From Carposina sasakii (Eukaryota > Arthropoda > Insecta > Lepidoptera > Carposinidae), in NCBI GenBank assembly GCA_014607495.2, contig CP053175.1, forward strand, positions 2,790,001 through 2,854,000: DNA of 64,000 nucleotides, read 5' to 3'. Positions 10,057-20,548 of the stretch are shown here, in pieces; position 1 is the stretch's first letter; each line of letters opens with the position of its first letter. A program made the position numbers and the translations under genes. The notes beneath the pieces are model-generated. The model was not told the DNA's origin, made no database searches, and saw nothing but the letters and a program-made list of their open reading frames with translations.

Positions 10057-10317
10057 GGCCGCGTGGTGCCGGCAGAGTAGAATTCGTACCACCCGAGTCT
10101 GCCCGTGGGTATCGTACGAGGCGATTAAGGGTTTCCGGGAGGTCGGCAGCAGCGCTTTCCGTGTTGACAACATAGTCCAAAATATAAACTGCGGTCACCA
10201 ACCCGCCTGCCCAGCGTGGTGACTATGGGCAAATACCCCCCATGGCAGTCCTGTGGCGTGCCCCGGGGAGGCCTACGTCCAGCAGTGGACTGCAATAGGC
10301 TGATGATGATGATGATG
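10057..10317 (+). mobile_element. family A element with target-site duplication
   Basis: This is a full copy starting GGCCGCGTGGTGCCGG and ending in (TGA)n. The flanking 14-mers at 10043-10056 and 10318-10331 (ATTGCATATTTTTT versus ATTGCATGTTTTTT) differ by one base, which is a TSD. This fixes the orientation and the retro-insertion mode of the family. Confidence 0.85.
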
Positions 10318-10431
10318 ATTGCATGTTTTTTACATACTCGTATTTCTATGTATACACACCGTATTAATAAAATGACTAAACGGGAATAAAATAGATTACC
10401 TACGACCTGCTTTAGAATAGAATAGGTTTAA

Positions 10432-10670
10432 GGCTCGAGCACACCGGATGCGTATGCGTGCACGTAAGCGTAGACGTACACGTACCTCTGAGTAATGTAT
10501 GGAACTGTCATCGCTTGACGTCTATGCTTACGGCTAAGCATACGCATCCGGTCTGCCCGTGCCTAATGTCTATACAGTTCCATACATTACAACTCCTCTA
10601 TGATTACAACTCAGAGGTACGTGTACGTCTACGCTTACGTGTACGCATACGCATCCGGTGTGCTCGAGGC
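10432..10670. mobile_element. palindromic CG-rich element J, copy 1
   Basis: The ends form a terminal inverted repeat of about 62 bp with one clear mismatch, starting at the CTCGAGCACACCGG stretch. TTTAA lies directly on both sides (10427-10431 and 10671-10675), a possible TSD. The arms are largely alternating purine and pyrimidine (for example GCGTATGCGTGCACGTA). An arginine-rich short frame across it is an artefact of the repeat. Confidence 0.75.
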
Positions 10671-10908
10671 TTTAATATTTGAGGATTACGAGTACACATA
10701 CACAGATACAATAGCAAAAACACAAATAAATATAAATAAATAAATGAAGTTAGACTTAAGAAACACTTTGTTAAATTGTGATTCCGAACTTTGACTCTGT
10801 AAAGGCAAAGACACTGTCATAGATTAAAATTAAACAGAATGGATTTCGCTTTTTACTGAATATACCTTTTCTCGTTCCTATACAAGGTTTTCCTATGATA
10901 AGTAGGTG

Positions 10909-10984
10909 TCGTCGTCAGCCTATTGCAGCCATTGCTGGACGTAGGTCTCCTCCAGGGCCCGTCATAAGGCTACTGCCATAGAAT
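10909..10984 (-). repeat. family A fragment
   Basis: TCAGCCTATTGCAGCC and TGCTGGACGTAGGTC followed by AGGCTACTGCCATAG: only the 3' end of A is retained. Confidence 0.65.
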
Positions 10985-11839
10985 AATGATAAGTAGGTAC
11001 TTATTAGTAAATAAAATTAATCCAATAGCTCACGATGATCAGCGCATAAAGACCAATTAACGCAAATAAATTAGTGATAATAAATAAATAAGCCATATAT
11101 CGAGGTAAACATAACGGACAACTTTAAAAATTACACAACCCTCATTTTTTATTTCTCTTTCCATTGCCTCCTTACAAACTTTGACGAGTTTGTACAGTCT
11201 TGCGGTAAAGTAGCAGATAATATAGGTAATTTTGAAGGAGCGTGTATTCTTTCTGTATCTATTTTAATCTATGATATCTACAAGCAAACACTTTGATACT
11301 TAATTTATCCCTTTCAAATCAACTGCACCGACTCCACGCCTTTGTAATAGAGTCCAAATTGCTTTAAAGCTTGTAAAATAGTTTGCTATTGAAGAGTCTC
11401 AATGAAATAGAATTGTTATTGTGTGTTTTATTATTTATATGTACAGCGATAATTTATACAGAAACAATCTGCATTGATTACAGAATATAGTCTATGTCTT
11501 TCTTCGTACTCTCAAATATACAAATGTATGCAAAATTTCAAGAGGATTGGCTAAGTAAGTAAATATATTTATTATTAATAGCTATAATTTGCACAATTTT
11601 GCCCTCTTTAGATGGAATAGCGTAACCGATCCTCACTATGGCCAAAACAACAGGATTGTTTTTTCGTTGCTCACTCACACACACACACCACCACTTAACC
11701 AAGGGTAACAATACTGAGTACTATACAGTTTACATAATAAAAAAAATGATTAAGGTTTTAAAACATCAACATCATAAACAATAACGTTTGTTCTACGAGT
11801 TTTATCATAACTCAATACATTATTCTTTTAAAATGTTGA
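10985..11839. other. no clear feature
   Basis: AT-rich, with a short CA run near 11677; no repeats or exons that I can support. Confidence 0.35.
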
Positions 11840-12205
11840 ATAACTTTTCCTAAGACGGATTTTCCAATTTCTTTTATTGTAGAAACTATTGTGAAATTTG
11901 TAAGTCATATCTCTGTTTTCCATTCGTACGACCTTCAATTTTTTCTTTCATATATACGAAAACTTGAACCGTTTACGTAGCGCACGCAACGGAAGCCCGC
12001 GTTTTTTTTCCACATTTTCCTCTTATTCTTCGTCCCTATTGGTCGCACTGTGATGATATATAGCCTAAAACCTTCCTCGATAAATGGACTATCCAACACA
12101 AAAAGAATTTTTTAATTCGACCCAGTAGTTCCGGAGATTAGCGCGTTCAATCAAACAAACAAACAAACAAACAAACAAACTCTTCAGCTTTATAATATTA
12201 TTAGT
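11840..12205 (-). repeat. W-type retroelement tail, copy 1
   Basis: It contains CGCACGCAACGGAAG, the CGTCCCTATTGGTC block, a (CAAA)n run at about 12150-12180 and CTTCAGCTTTATAATATTA. An inverted, shortened copy is at 13135-13370. Confidence 0.7.
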
Positions 12206-12221
12206 ATTAGTATAGATAGAT

Positions 12222-12360
12222 AAAATTTATATAAACATCCATGACTCGGAAATAAACATCGATATTAATTAACCACATGTTTCCACCTACCGGGATTCGA
12301 ACTCAGGACTTATGGCCTGGCCGGTAGAGTCGGTACCAACTACTCCAATGGATGTTTTTT
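12222..12360 (-). mobile_element. tRNA-derived SINE (family H), head part
   Basis: CACCTACCGGGATTCGAACT is the reverse complement of a B-box region; CATGACTCGGAAATAAACAT is shared with other H copies. Confidence 0.65.
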
Positions 12361-12530
12361 TTTAATTAGACGACACGACAACGACATTTTGTCATCTAGT
12401 ATGGGAGGCCGTGTCGTCAAATGGAAAAACGAGCCATACTATCTAATACATTACTGCTTCAAAAAAGCCGTGGTCGTGTCGTTGTCGTGGTCGTATCGTG
12501 GCCTTGTCGTCTAGTGGAAAAACGCCCAAT
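12361..12530. mobile_element. MITE-like element with imperfect inverted ends
   Basis: TTTTTTAATTAGACGACAC at the left and GTCGTCTAGTGGAAAAACG at the right are inverted versions of one another. The interior is rich in GTCGT/ACGAC. Single copy here. Confidence 0.5.
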
Positions 12531-12801
12531 AAATGGTCAATAAAGTAAAACTGTCATTTTCTTGCAAGATTCCGAATTTGTTTCATTATTATTGACTTGA
12601 AAACTTGTTAATAACCAATGTACGGTTATTAATAACCATTGTTTTGTTGAAATTCGGCAAATTTTACTTTGCTTAGAAATTTATACCCACAGAAGGTCAA
12701 ATACTTAAATAGTTGTTAGAACAAAGAAATCAAAAGATACAAGAATAGCGGACGCCCGCGGCTTCGCCTCCTATGTGTAATTTATTAAATGTCCATTATA
12801 A

Positions 12802-13032
12802 GGTGATTTTTGGTCGTCAACGTTCCCGATAACTACGTTTTCCAAAAATCAAAGTTGAGTGAATAGCCTCATCATCACGATCGAGATATAATTAATATCT
12901 GTTATGAAAAAAAACTAGCATAAACTCCTATAAATCGCCCGAAGCTAAAAAAAATACCATGTTTTTTGGCTTAAACTTACTTTATTTGGTATAGAGTGTC
13001 ATTAAGGGTGGCAACGAAAAAACACCCTGTTT
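12802..13032 (+). mobile_element. decayed family D MITE
   Basis: It keeps TTTTTGGTCGTCAACGTTCC at one end and ACGAAAAAACACCCTG at the other, with an internal deletion compared with 8314-8697. A second D scrap (GGTCCAAAGTTGAGTGGAAT) follows at 13053. Confidence 0.65.
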
Positions 13033-13134
13033 CCATTTATATAAAATATTTCCGGGTCCAAAGTTGAGTGGAATAGACTGATCAGTTTTTTATTAATTAT
13101 TAGTTATTAAGTTTTTCTGACCAAATCTATACAT

Positions 13135-13370
13135 AAATGCTGAAGAGTTTGTTTGTTTGTTTGTTTGTTTGTTTGATTGAACATTGAACTACGCTTTTTG
13201 TGTGTAGCAAGATTTTTGTGACCAATAGGGACGAAAAAAGATGGAGACTTCCGTTGCGTGCGCTGCGTAATTAATATCAAAAAATATGTATGAATAAAAT
13301 CGTAGAAATGATATGAAAGAAAAAAATTGAGGTCTAGAAAAACCCTAGCACCGTCTTAGGAAAACACTGG
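13135..13370 (+). repeat. W-type retroelement tail, copy 2 (inverted to copy 1)
   Basis: A (GTTT)n run at about 13149-13172, GACCAATAGGGACG and the TTCCGTTGCGTGCGCTGCG block mirror 11840-12205. It is mixed at its end with D-like text (ACTGGACACTATAAATTTCG). Confidence 0.65.
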
Positions 13371-13489
13371 ACACTATAAATTTCGCCCGACCCTTAACAG
13401 CCCAGCAAGTAGGAAAAATCAAATGATAAAAATATCTGAAAAAATTTATTTAATCGTTGCCCGCGGCTCCCAGCATGGAAGGGTTATTA

Positions 13490-13720
13490 TAGAGTACGAA
13501 AGTTTGTGAGTATGGATGAATGGATAGATGTTTGTATCCTTCGATTTTAATAAAAATTAAGGGTGGCTATTTTAACAAAAGTTTGTTTTTTTTCTGCAAA
13601 CGAACACTATTACATATATATGCCAATTTTCATGAATATCAGTTGACTCGTTTTTTAGTTTATTCGGAACATAGTGACACGGATTTTTTATATATTAAGA
13701 TATACTTATGTGTTTGTCAT
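13490..13720 (+). repeat. R-type retroelement tail
   Basis: CATATATATGCCAATTTTCA with the GAATATCAGTTGACTCG stretch recurs at 40920-41020. The upstream GATCAGTTTTTTATTAATTA motif recurs in both places too (13078 and 40840). Confidence 0.65.
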
Positions 13721-14158
13721 ACTCTACGTACTAAACTACTAAAAAAATGAGAAAGCTTTTGAGCTTCAGAAGTAAGAGTGACACTGGATCAAAATTTATA
13801 CGCAGTCGGTTTTTTTTTCAAATTAATAAGGTTATTTAAAATATAATTTAACAGACCACGTTAAGTTCTCACGATGTAGTCCCGTGAATTTCTACATGAA
13901 TTCAAATAATACTTAAATTGCTCTTGGTCATATATTTTTTACAAATTTTTCTCTGCTTCACATAATTTCTTGTCACTTTCACATCAGCATCACATACCGC
14001 CGGCCATTTTTTTTTTTTTGTTTTGTTTTCCTTTCAACACTCCACTACACTTCCATGCGTGATTGATTTAGATACAGATTACGCCAAAAACCAATTTCCT
14101 ACTTGCATGTATAGTTATAGTAATATAAGTTCCATTTCCTTATAGGAAATGGCTTTAT

Positions 14159-14627
14159 TTGGAAGTAATATTTTTTGTTCGGGAAACTACGAAGCTTATT
14201 CGTGTCCAAGATACCCCAGTCCTTAAAGACGAAGGTATTCAACCAGTGCGTGCTGCCGGTGATGACCTACGGTGCCGAGACGTGGTCTCTAACTATGTGC
14301 CTTATAAAAAAGTTCAGGATCGCACAGCGAGCGATGGAGAGAGCTATGTTTGGGATCTCTCTGCGTGATCGAATCAGAAATGAGGAGATCCGCAGACGTA
14401 CAAAGATCACCGACATAGCTCAACGGTCCAGCAAGCTGAAGTGGCAATGGGCAGGGCACATAGCTCGAAGAACTGATGGCCGATGGAGTCGGAAAGTTCT
14501 AGATTGGATACACGTATCGGCAAGCGTAGCGTGGGAAGGCCACCCGCGAGGTGGACGGATGATCTGGCCAATTTCCTCCGACCGGTCTTGGGGGAGGCAT
14601 GTGGACTTCTCAGGGCTGTTGATATGA
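14159..14627 (+). pseudogene. RTE-like LINE, C-terminal fragment of the ORF2 protein
   Basis: In the main frame 14175-14510 encodes the region after the RT palm: FGKLRSLFVSKIPQSLKTKV, then NQCVLPVMTYGAETWSLT, RAMERAMFGISLRDRIRNEE, RRRTKITDIAQRSSKLKWQW and AGHIARRTDGRWSRKVL. Near 14505 the frame shifts, and RIGKRSVGRPPARWTDDL continues in the next frame, so the copy is broken. These motifs are typical of RTE/BovB-like LINEs in insects. Endonuclease and RT catalytic domains are absent. The ending AGGGCTGTTGATATGAT is a decayed version of the (TGA)n tail seen at 59826-59990. Such elements are plausible movers of family A, which shares the tail. Confidence 0.85.
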
Positions 14628-14652
14628 TTTTTTTTTCAAATCAATACCTATA

Positions 14653-14825
14653 ATCGTTTCATCTTTAAAACATAAGTTGCCGAGATTTGGCCATTTCCTT
14701 AGAAAAGAGATGGATCCGAGTAAATGGCTTAGTGGTTATAGCGGCTGGCACGGTTTGCAGCGGTCGTGGGTTCGATTCCCACTCGGGTAAAGAGTTTTTT
14801 CCATTTTCTTTATTAATAATTTTAT
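14653..14825 (+). mobile_element. tRNA-like SINE (family F), copy F1
   Basis: It contains an A-box-like TGGCTTAGTGGTTATAGC, the B box GGTTCGATTCC and the family 3' end CTTTATTAATAATTTTAT. AATACCTATA at 14643-14652 and 14826-14835 is a TSD. The left part keeps the family 5' region (ATCGTTTCATCTTTAAA) but has an internal deletion. Confidence 0.85.
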
Positions 14826-14835
14826 AATACCTATA

Positions 14836-15961
14836 TTGTAAGAGCAATGTAATATACCATAAACAATGGCATAAGTGCTGCATTCATCTTATCTATTAAC
14901 CTAGCTAAGATCAAAAGTACAAATATAAAGAGGTGATATTTACAAAGAATATATATTAATAATATATATATTGTAACAATAATATATATTGTAACATTTT
15001 CATTATTAAAACGCCTACCCATATCAAGTACCTGATTAATGATCTAATTTTCTCTTTTATTTTTTAAAGAATTAATTTATAATTACTTGCTACGAATAAT
15101 TGATAATAGCTTAATATATAAGCAGGCCAACTATAAATCATACTAAGACTTAATTAAAGTTGATAATAATAATTAATCCGTTTTCACAAATTAATTATCC
15201 AAAGTGTCTAAGACAGTGACGTGATTATAGGTAGACGCAGGGTCACATATTAAATTCATCGAAAAAATTGGCACCAAAGAATCTATATATAAAACGTAAT
15301 AACTGTTATAAGCTAAATATTTCAATTAAACCTTGTGCAATTACCATAAGACTTAATTATGCTTGTAAAAAATTATCACCCTATGCAGCTTCGACTAATC
15401 TGTCAAAATCAAATGTCACTTAGATAGCTTACAGTTATTTGAAGCTCCCACTATTTCCACTGCAAAATTCCTTTTGCTAGACGACAATCTTTTTTTTTTT
15501 TTCTTAATTAGTAAATTCTCATCGATATTTATTTTTCGATGTTTCTTTCTTAAATTTTGTTCTTTTTCTCATTTTAGAGGTTTTTTTTTTAGATTAGACG
15601 ACAATCTTAGGACATCCTTGGGAATAGCTTAATTATAATATTAAAATCAGTACATACTCGGTTATGTTCTTCACTTGACATCTACCTTAGTCATAGATTA
15701 TATAGCAGTTAATAATTCTACACATTTTTCATTAAAATAAATCATCATTTTAGCGGCCCAATAGGTATGTAGATACAATAGCAAACGCACTCCTTTGTAC
15801 TAAACTATAACGTAATGACGTCACAGCGTTCAACCAATCACAATGCACCTCATATTTCATTCTCGAAGTTTCTTGTAGCTCTGAAATGGTAATTTGAAAT
15901 TATAGCGTATCTAATACTTAGCTTATGTAAAAGATTGCTAATAATTAAAAATATGGTCTTC
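14836..15961. other. AT-rich stretch without repeat partners
   Basis: No supported feature. Near 15830 a CRE-like TGACGTCA lies about 15 bases from CCAAT; this may be coincidental. Confidence 0.35.
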
Positions 15962-16225
15962 TATGCTGCTCTGAGAGTGAAAAAATAACGAGTAATAGCT
16001 GCTTCTCTTCTCGGGCATACTGTACAAGTCAGTAGAGGGACAAGTTGGTCTTGGTGTTTTGTAGGCGATGGGCTGACCGCCTGTCACTACTAACCGAACT
16101 TGTACATCTCAACTATACCCACAAAATTGGTCAGAAGTGGCACCATGTGGTTCTACCGGCCCTTAGTGTTCTGCCTACCCCGTAAGGGATAAAGGCGTGA
16201 TTATATGTATGTATAATATACCTAT
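15962..16225 (-). repeat. family K repeat, copy 2
   Basis: Inverted copy of 7010-7262, sharing GCGATGGGCTGACCGCC and CACCATGTGGTTCTACCGGC. Confidence 0.75.
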
Positions 16226-16240
16226 ACATACTTAGAGTTT

Positions 16241-16480
16241 TAGCCCAATGGTTAAGACGTGCGCCTTTCAGTTCGAAGGCATAGGTTCGATACCAGTCAC
16301 AAGCCTGTACTATTGAATTTGTTTCGATTTTGTGTATACTAAAATCGAAAATTAGCTCGAGAAGGGTTGGCATCAGGCAGGAAGCCGTCCGTAAAATAAA
16401 CGCAAAATCTTATTCAATATGAGTTTCGAAAGCTAACATATTATGCAGACCCCAAATATAATGGGATGAGGGCAGGAAGA
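16241..16480 (+). mobile_element. tRNA-derived SINE (family G), copy 1
   Basis: The head TTTAGCCCAATGGTTAAGAC carries an A box and TAGGTTCGATACC a B box. The body includes GGGTTGGCATCAGGCAG and GAGTTTCGAAAGCTAACA, shared with a fragment at 33126-33235. A second head-bearing copy is at 58786. Confidence 0.75.
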
Positions 16481-16489
16481 GAATATCTT

Positions 16490-17223
16490 TACCGGAGTAC
16501 TTATGATAATATTTTAGGAAAATATGGAGGGTTTTCGACCCATCAATTCCTTAAACTAAATTAAGTACCTACTTACATAGATTCACCCGCAGCATAACAC
16601 TAAACAAGAAAAAACAATCTTTCCTATAATATCGATAACAAGACAGCCTCGGACACGTCTTAACAGCCCTAATGCGATTCTATCGATAACTGTAATAAAT
16701 CGAGTAGCCCCTATGGACAGTAATCCGGTTGGTCATGGTATAAGGAATATTCAACGTCTTCAGAGTGATGGACCAAATATCAATCATATCAATCAGAGGA
16801 TTAATTTCTTTTACCATAGGTACATACATACTACAGATCTACTATTTAGTACTTTCCAAACATACCTCTTTTGCCTCATCTACTCATCTACGTTACTCTT
16901 GCCCTTTTTTAGCATATCCCAAATTTCGTCGGTGTAGGTTCTAATATTTATAGGTGTAATTTTTTTTTTTTTTACCTATACAAGATCAAGTGAAAAGCTT
17001 GATCGCCAGAGAACGCTACAGAGTTCCTTACTTGACTCATACGATATGTACGGAATCAGATGCAGCTGATATGTGAATTACATACGAAATGTTAAAAATA
17101 AGGTTATTTAACTACCTACAAAATACACGGGGGCCTAAACAAAGTAACATCAAATCTTAATAAAATCGATACAAGTTTGTTATCCAAAAATGTTGAAAAG
17201 CAAGTTTTCATTTGGCGCATTCA
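16490..17223. other. no clear feature
   Basis: Only a B scrap near 17035-17075 (GGAATCAGATGCAGCTGATA); otherwise unique sequence. Confidence 0.35.
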
Positions 17224-17241
17224 TTTCATGACGTCATGAAA
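17224..17241. repeat. 18-bp perfect palindrome with CRE core
   Basis: TTTCATGACGTCATGAAA is a perfect palindrome around TGACGTCA. It overlaps by two bases the TSD of the F2 insertion, so it belongs to the pre-insertion site. Confidence 0.5.
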
Positions 17242-17256
17242 TCTAACTATTATTAC

Positions 17257-17396
17257 TAAAAGAGATGGTAAAATTCGTCATCCGAGTTAAGTGACCCGAT
17301 AGCTCAGTTGGTAGAGTGATGCACGGAATGCAAGTGGTCATGAGTTCAAATCTCACTCGGGTGATTTTTTTTTTCATTTTCTTATTAATATTTTAT
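17257..17396 (+). mobile_element. tRNA-like SINE (family F), copy F2, 17-bp TSD
   Basis: The 140-bp insert is flanked by identical 17-mers AATCTAACTATTATTAC at 17240-17256 and 17397-17413. The tRNA-like part has an A box in TAGCTCAGTTGGTAGAG, the B box GAGTTCAAATC and an acceptor-like pairing GACCCGA with TCGGGTG. The 5' region is truncated, while the 3' end (CTTATTAATATTTTAT) is kept. The anticodon arm is poorly paired, so I do not call a working tRNA gene. Confidence 0.9.
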
Positions 17397-17696
17397 AATC
17401 TAACTATTATTACAGGATATGTCATAAAAAACGATATAATTGATCCATGACGTTCTAATATTTCTATAAACAAAATAAGCTTAAAGTGTAGATGAGAATA
17501 AAAAAGCTGTTCTACCATTCTTGCACTACGAATGGACGCATCAATTTGGTTTGCTTTTATCTTAGGCTTATCTAAATAGGCTTGCGAGGTATACTTACAA
17601 TCAATAGAGACTAGCTAGTCTCCCAAAAACATCGGCGAGATGTAGGCTATTTGTATGAAAAATGGTTATATGTTAGACATTATCATAGTGCACTCC

Positions 17697-17812
17697 TGTG
17701 CGGATGCGGGGTTTCACTAGAATACATCAGCTGCATCTCCTTCCGTGCATGTCGTAAGAGACTATGGAGCTCGGGCGTTCTTTCAGGCGATCATTTATAC
17801 CAGTCCCCACGT
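17697..17812 (-). repeat. family B copy, partial
   Basis: GCGGGGTTTCACTAGAATAC and CTTCCGTGCATGTCGTAAG; it ends where a T-type LINE tail begins. Confidence 0.7.
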
Positions 17813-17823
17813 GGCTGTGCGAT

Positions 17824-18112
17824 CTTGAAAACCAGCGCTGCTTGCAAGGTAGGCATGCCTATCTTGTCTTAGCAGCATCCAGCTGAAAAGGGACCCGTTT
17901 GGCGGTTGCACGTACACGGGACTAACGGGCTCCAAATAGGGCACACAGTTCTACTTACTGTTCTTCGTTTCATGTTACGTCTACCTGTCTACTTACTTCT
18001 TTTGATCTGTATTTCTACCCTATTTCTATTGTCCTTTTCTATGTTACTTCTGTCCGTGTATGTGTAATTTTCAAATAAAAATCTATTCTATTCTATTCTA
18101 TCTCCTTTATGA
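17824..18112 (+). repeat. T-type LINE 3' UTR, copy 1
   Basis: It matches 25526-25817 over its whole length (AGCGCTGCTTGCA, CAGCTGAAAAGGGAC, CTGTCCGTGTATGT) and ends in a (CTATT)n tail. A microsatellite 3' end and no coding fit a CR1-like LINE tail. Confidence 0.7.
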
Positions 18113-18404
18113 TTATGTAGATAAAATAGCAAACGCACGCAACGCTACCCTAAGAAATTCAAACTGCAAAATGCCGCTCCTTTTAGAGGCGTGCATCAGG
18201 CAGCAGCCAAAATGTAGAGGCCCCTTTTAAGAGAAACTTAGTACAGTGTGGGTGACACTGTGACACATTATTTATTATGTTATTTACTTAAAGTTTTCGT
18301 TGTAACAACACCACATTCTAACTTCAATACACCAAACTCTTAAAGAAATTACTAAAAGGAGGCGTTACAACTTTTGACATAAAAAACATTAAATACAGTA
18401 AAAT

Positions 18405-18960
18405 CTACACTAATATTATAAAGAGGAAAACTTTGTTTGTTTGGTTGTAATGAATAGGTGCAAAAATCAGGCAGACATGCATAGGCAAGAATTTGATATT
18501 CCCACGGGAGGACCAACCTTTTACGAAAACCGCTATACATATGAAGCTGAAATCGGGCATATACATTTATTTATTCCCACGGGAAGGGGACAAACGGGAA
18601 TTCATAGTTTTTATTATTGAAATCGGGCATATATGTTCATTGGGGACAGCGAGGGAGGACTAAAAACGGATTTCCCGAAATTCCCACGGGAAGGGGACAA
18701 ACGGGAATTCATAGTTTTTACGAAAACCGCTATACATATGAAGCTGAAATTGGGCATATATGTTCATAGGGACTGCGAGGAAACACTAACGGATTTCCCG
18801 AATATTCCCACGGGAAGGAGACCAACTCTTAAAATATCTGAATTACATATATGTTTATTTGGGACCCCGAGGAAGCAGGAGGATTTCCCGAAATTCCCAC
18901 GGGAAGGGGACAACGTGAATTAATTTTTTACGACAACCGCATAAAAAGGCTACTTTTTAC
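18405..18960 (+). repeat. short tandem array inside a retroelement tail, array 1
   Basis: ATTCCCACGGGAAGGGGACA-type units recur at about 18498, 18571, 18680, 18804 and 18894. Between them lie AACCGCTATACATATGAAGC and GGATTTCCCGAAA, giving unit lengths of roughly 73 to 124 bp. The same unit forms an inverted array at 35865-36335. Confidence 0.75.
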
Positions 18961-18961
18961 A

Positions 18962-19026
18962 CTTAACATAAGGCTACTTTTTATTTTTTCTGTAGTCCAC
19001 GCGGACGGAGTCGCGGGCGTCCACTA
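18962..19026 (-). repeat. I-type tail fragment
   Basis: GTCCACGCGGACGGAGTCGC and GGGCGTCCACTA are the reverse complement of the I-tail start. Confidence 0.65.
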
Positions 19027-19137
19027 TTATTAATAAAGAAATGGAAAAAATTCTTCACCCGGGTGGGAATCGAACCCACGACCTCTGAATTCCGTGCCAG
19101 TGCTCTTACCACTGAGCTACCAAGTTTAAATACAGTG
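19027..19137 (-). mobile_element. tRNA-like SINE (family F), copy F3
   Basis: It reads back from ATTAATAAAGAAATGGAAAA to a tRNA-like part with GGTTCGATTCCCACCCGGG and TAGCTCAGTGGTAAGAGC. It stops at about the tRNA 5' end. Confidence 0.8.
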
Positions 19138-19159
19138 TCTATTTATCGAATCGTCTCTT

Positions 19160-19365
19160 CCTGCCTGTGCTGACGCTGGGCTTCCCTAGAATACATTAGC
19201 TGCATCTCCTTCCATGCATGACGTAAGATTCAACTAAAGAACTTATGGGGCGTTCTCTTATCACTAATCTTTTACATCTGTCCCCGCTATGCTAAACGTG
19301 ACTGTGAGATCTCCTTAGTGATCCTGCAGTTCTGGCTACCCCATTTTGGGAACACAGCCGTGTCT
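19160..19365 (-). repeat. family B copy
   Basis: A near-complete minus-strand copy from GCTTCCCTAGAATACATTAG to AGTTCTGGCTACCCC and GGAACACAGCCGTGTC. Confidence 0.75.
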
Positions 19366-19455
19366 ATGTATCTGGGGTGTCAGTGGGTTCGACTACTACC
19401 TTAGGACCCAAAGTCCTCACCTGCTTATTATACCTATTTAAAACGGCACAGCAAG

Positions 19456-19828
19456 CCTCGAGCACACCGGATGCGTATGCGTGCACGTAAGCGTAGACGT
19501 ACACGTACCTCTCAGTTTAATGTATGGAACTGTCACCGCTTGACGTCTATGCTTACGTCTACGCATACGCATCCGGTGTGTCCGGTCTCATACAGTTCCA
19601 TACTTTACAACTCAGCGGTACGTGCACGTCTACGCTTACGTGCGCGCACACGCATCCGGTCTGCTCGAGCCTTTAATATATGGAACTGTCACCGCTTGAC
19701 GTCTATGCGTACGTCTACGCATACGCATCCGGTCTGCCCGTGACTATACAGTTCCATGCATTACAAGTCAGAGATACGTGTACGTCTACGCTTACGTGCA
19801 CGTATGCGCATCCGGTGTGCTCGAGGCT
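19456..19828. mobile_element. palindromic CG-rich element J, copy 2, internally expanded
   Basis: It has the same ends as 10432-10670 (GCCTCGAGCACACCGG and CCGGTGTGCTCGAGGC). Inside, the ACGCATACGCATCCGGT and CAGTTCCAT blocks are repeated, adding about 130 bp. It interrupts text resembling the L repeat (AACGGCACAGCAA before, TTGCCAGTCGCTAGC after). Confidence 0.75.
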
Positions 19829-19852
19829 TGTTGCCAGTCGCTAGCTTGTTGT

Positions 19853-20125
19853 ATTTACATACATACATACATATAATCACGCCCTTATCCCTTACGAGCA
19901 CCAAGGGCCGATAGAACCACATGGTGCCGCTTCTGACCAATTTTGAGGGTATAGTTGAGATATACAAGTTCGGTTAGTAGTGACAGGCGGTCAGCCCATC
20001 GCCTACAAAACACGAAGACCCTCGTGTCCCTCTACTGACTTGTACAGTATGCCCGGGAAGAGAAGCAGCTGTAGTATTACACTTTTTTTTTCACTCCCAG
20101 AGCAGCATAGAAGAACTCTGACGCT
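19853..20125 (+). repeat. family K repeat, copy 3
   Basis: It runs from (CATA)n to CCAGAGCAGCATAGAAG, with CCAAGGGCCGATAGAACC in the middle. Confidence 0.8.
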
Positions 20126-20129
20126 AAAT

Positions 20130-20365
20130 AGCTTATAATACTCGTTTAGAACGGCACGGCAACATTTCCTATTGGATTCATTACCAGTCGCTAGATTGTT
20201 GTATTTGTGCCAGAAAAGCGGCGGTAGGCTCACCCTTACCACTTACTTGCCGACTTAATAGGTTAACTGGTGAAAACTGGGTGTGTAATTCTGCACACTT
20301 CTGCCCAACGTCCTTGGGGAATAATGGGCGTGACTATAAGTATGTATGTACATGTATGTATCTCC
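20130..20365 (-). repeat. family L repeat, copy 2
   Basis: Inverted relative to 45-211: CCAGTCGCTAGATTGTTGTA, GAAAAGCGGCGGTAGGCTC and CTGCACACTTCTGCCCAAC. Confidence 0.7.
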
Positions 20366-20548
20366 TTTCTGTGTTTCCTTTATGGCCAAGCTGCTAGCAA
20401 ATGTTTAAACGTTAGAGTTAACTGCTGAGAGTTAAATTTAATTAACTCGTAAGCCGAGATAGTAAGAGACAGATTAAACTAGATATATTTTCTTAGCGCT
20501 GTAAAAATAATTAATTTTTAATTTTCCCTATTTATTATTACTGATAAT

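Noticed and set aside
15820..15860. CRE plus CCAAT as a promoter
   Set aside because: The motifs are short, no initiator or GC-rich context accompanies them, and no transcript signal follows.
17283..17360. Possible functional tRNA gene
   Set aside because: The A and B boxes are good but the anticodon stem does not pair well, and the segment lies inside a SINE insertion with a TSD.
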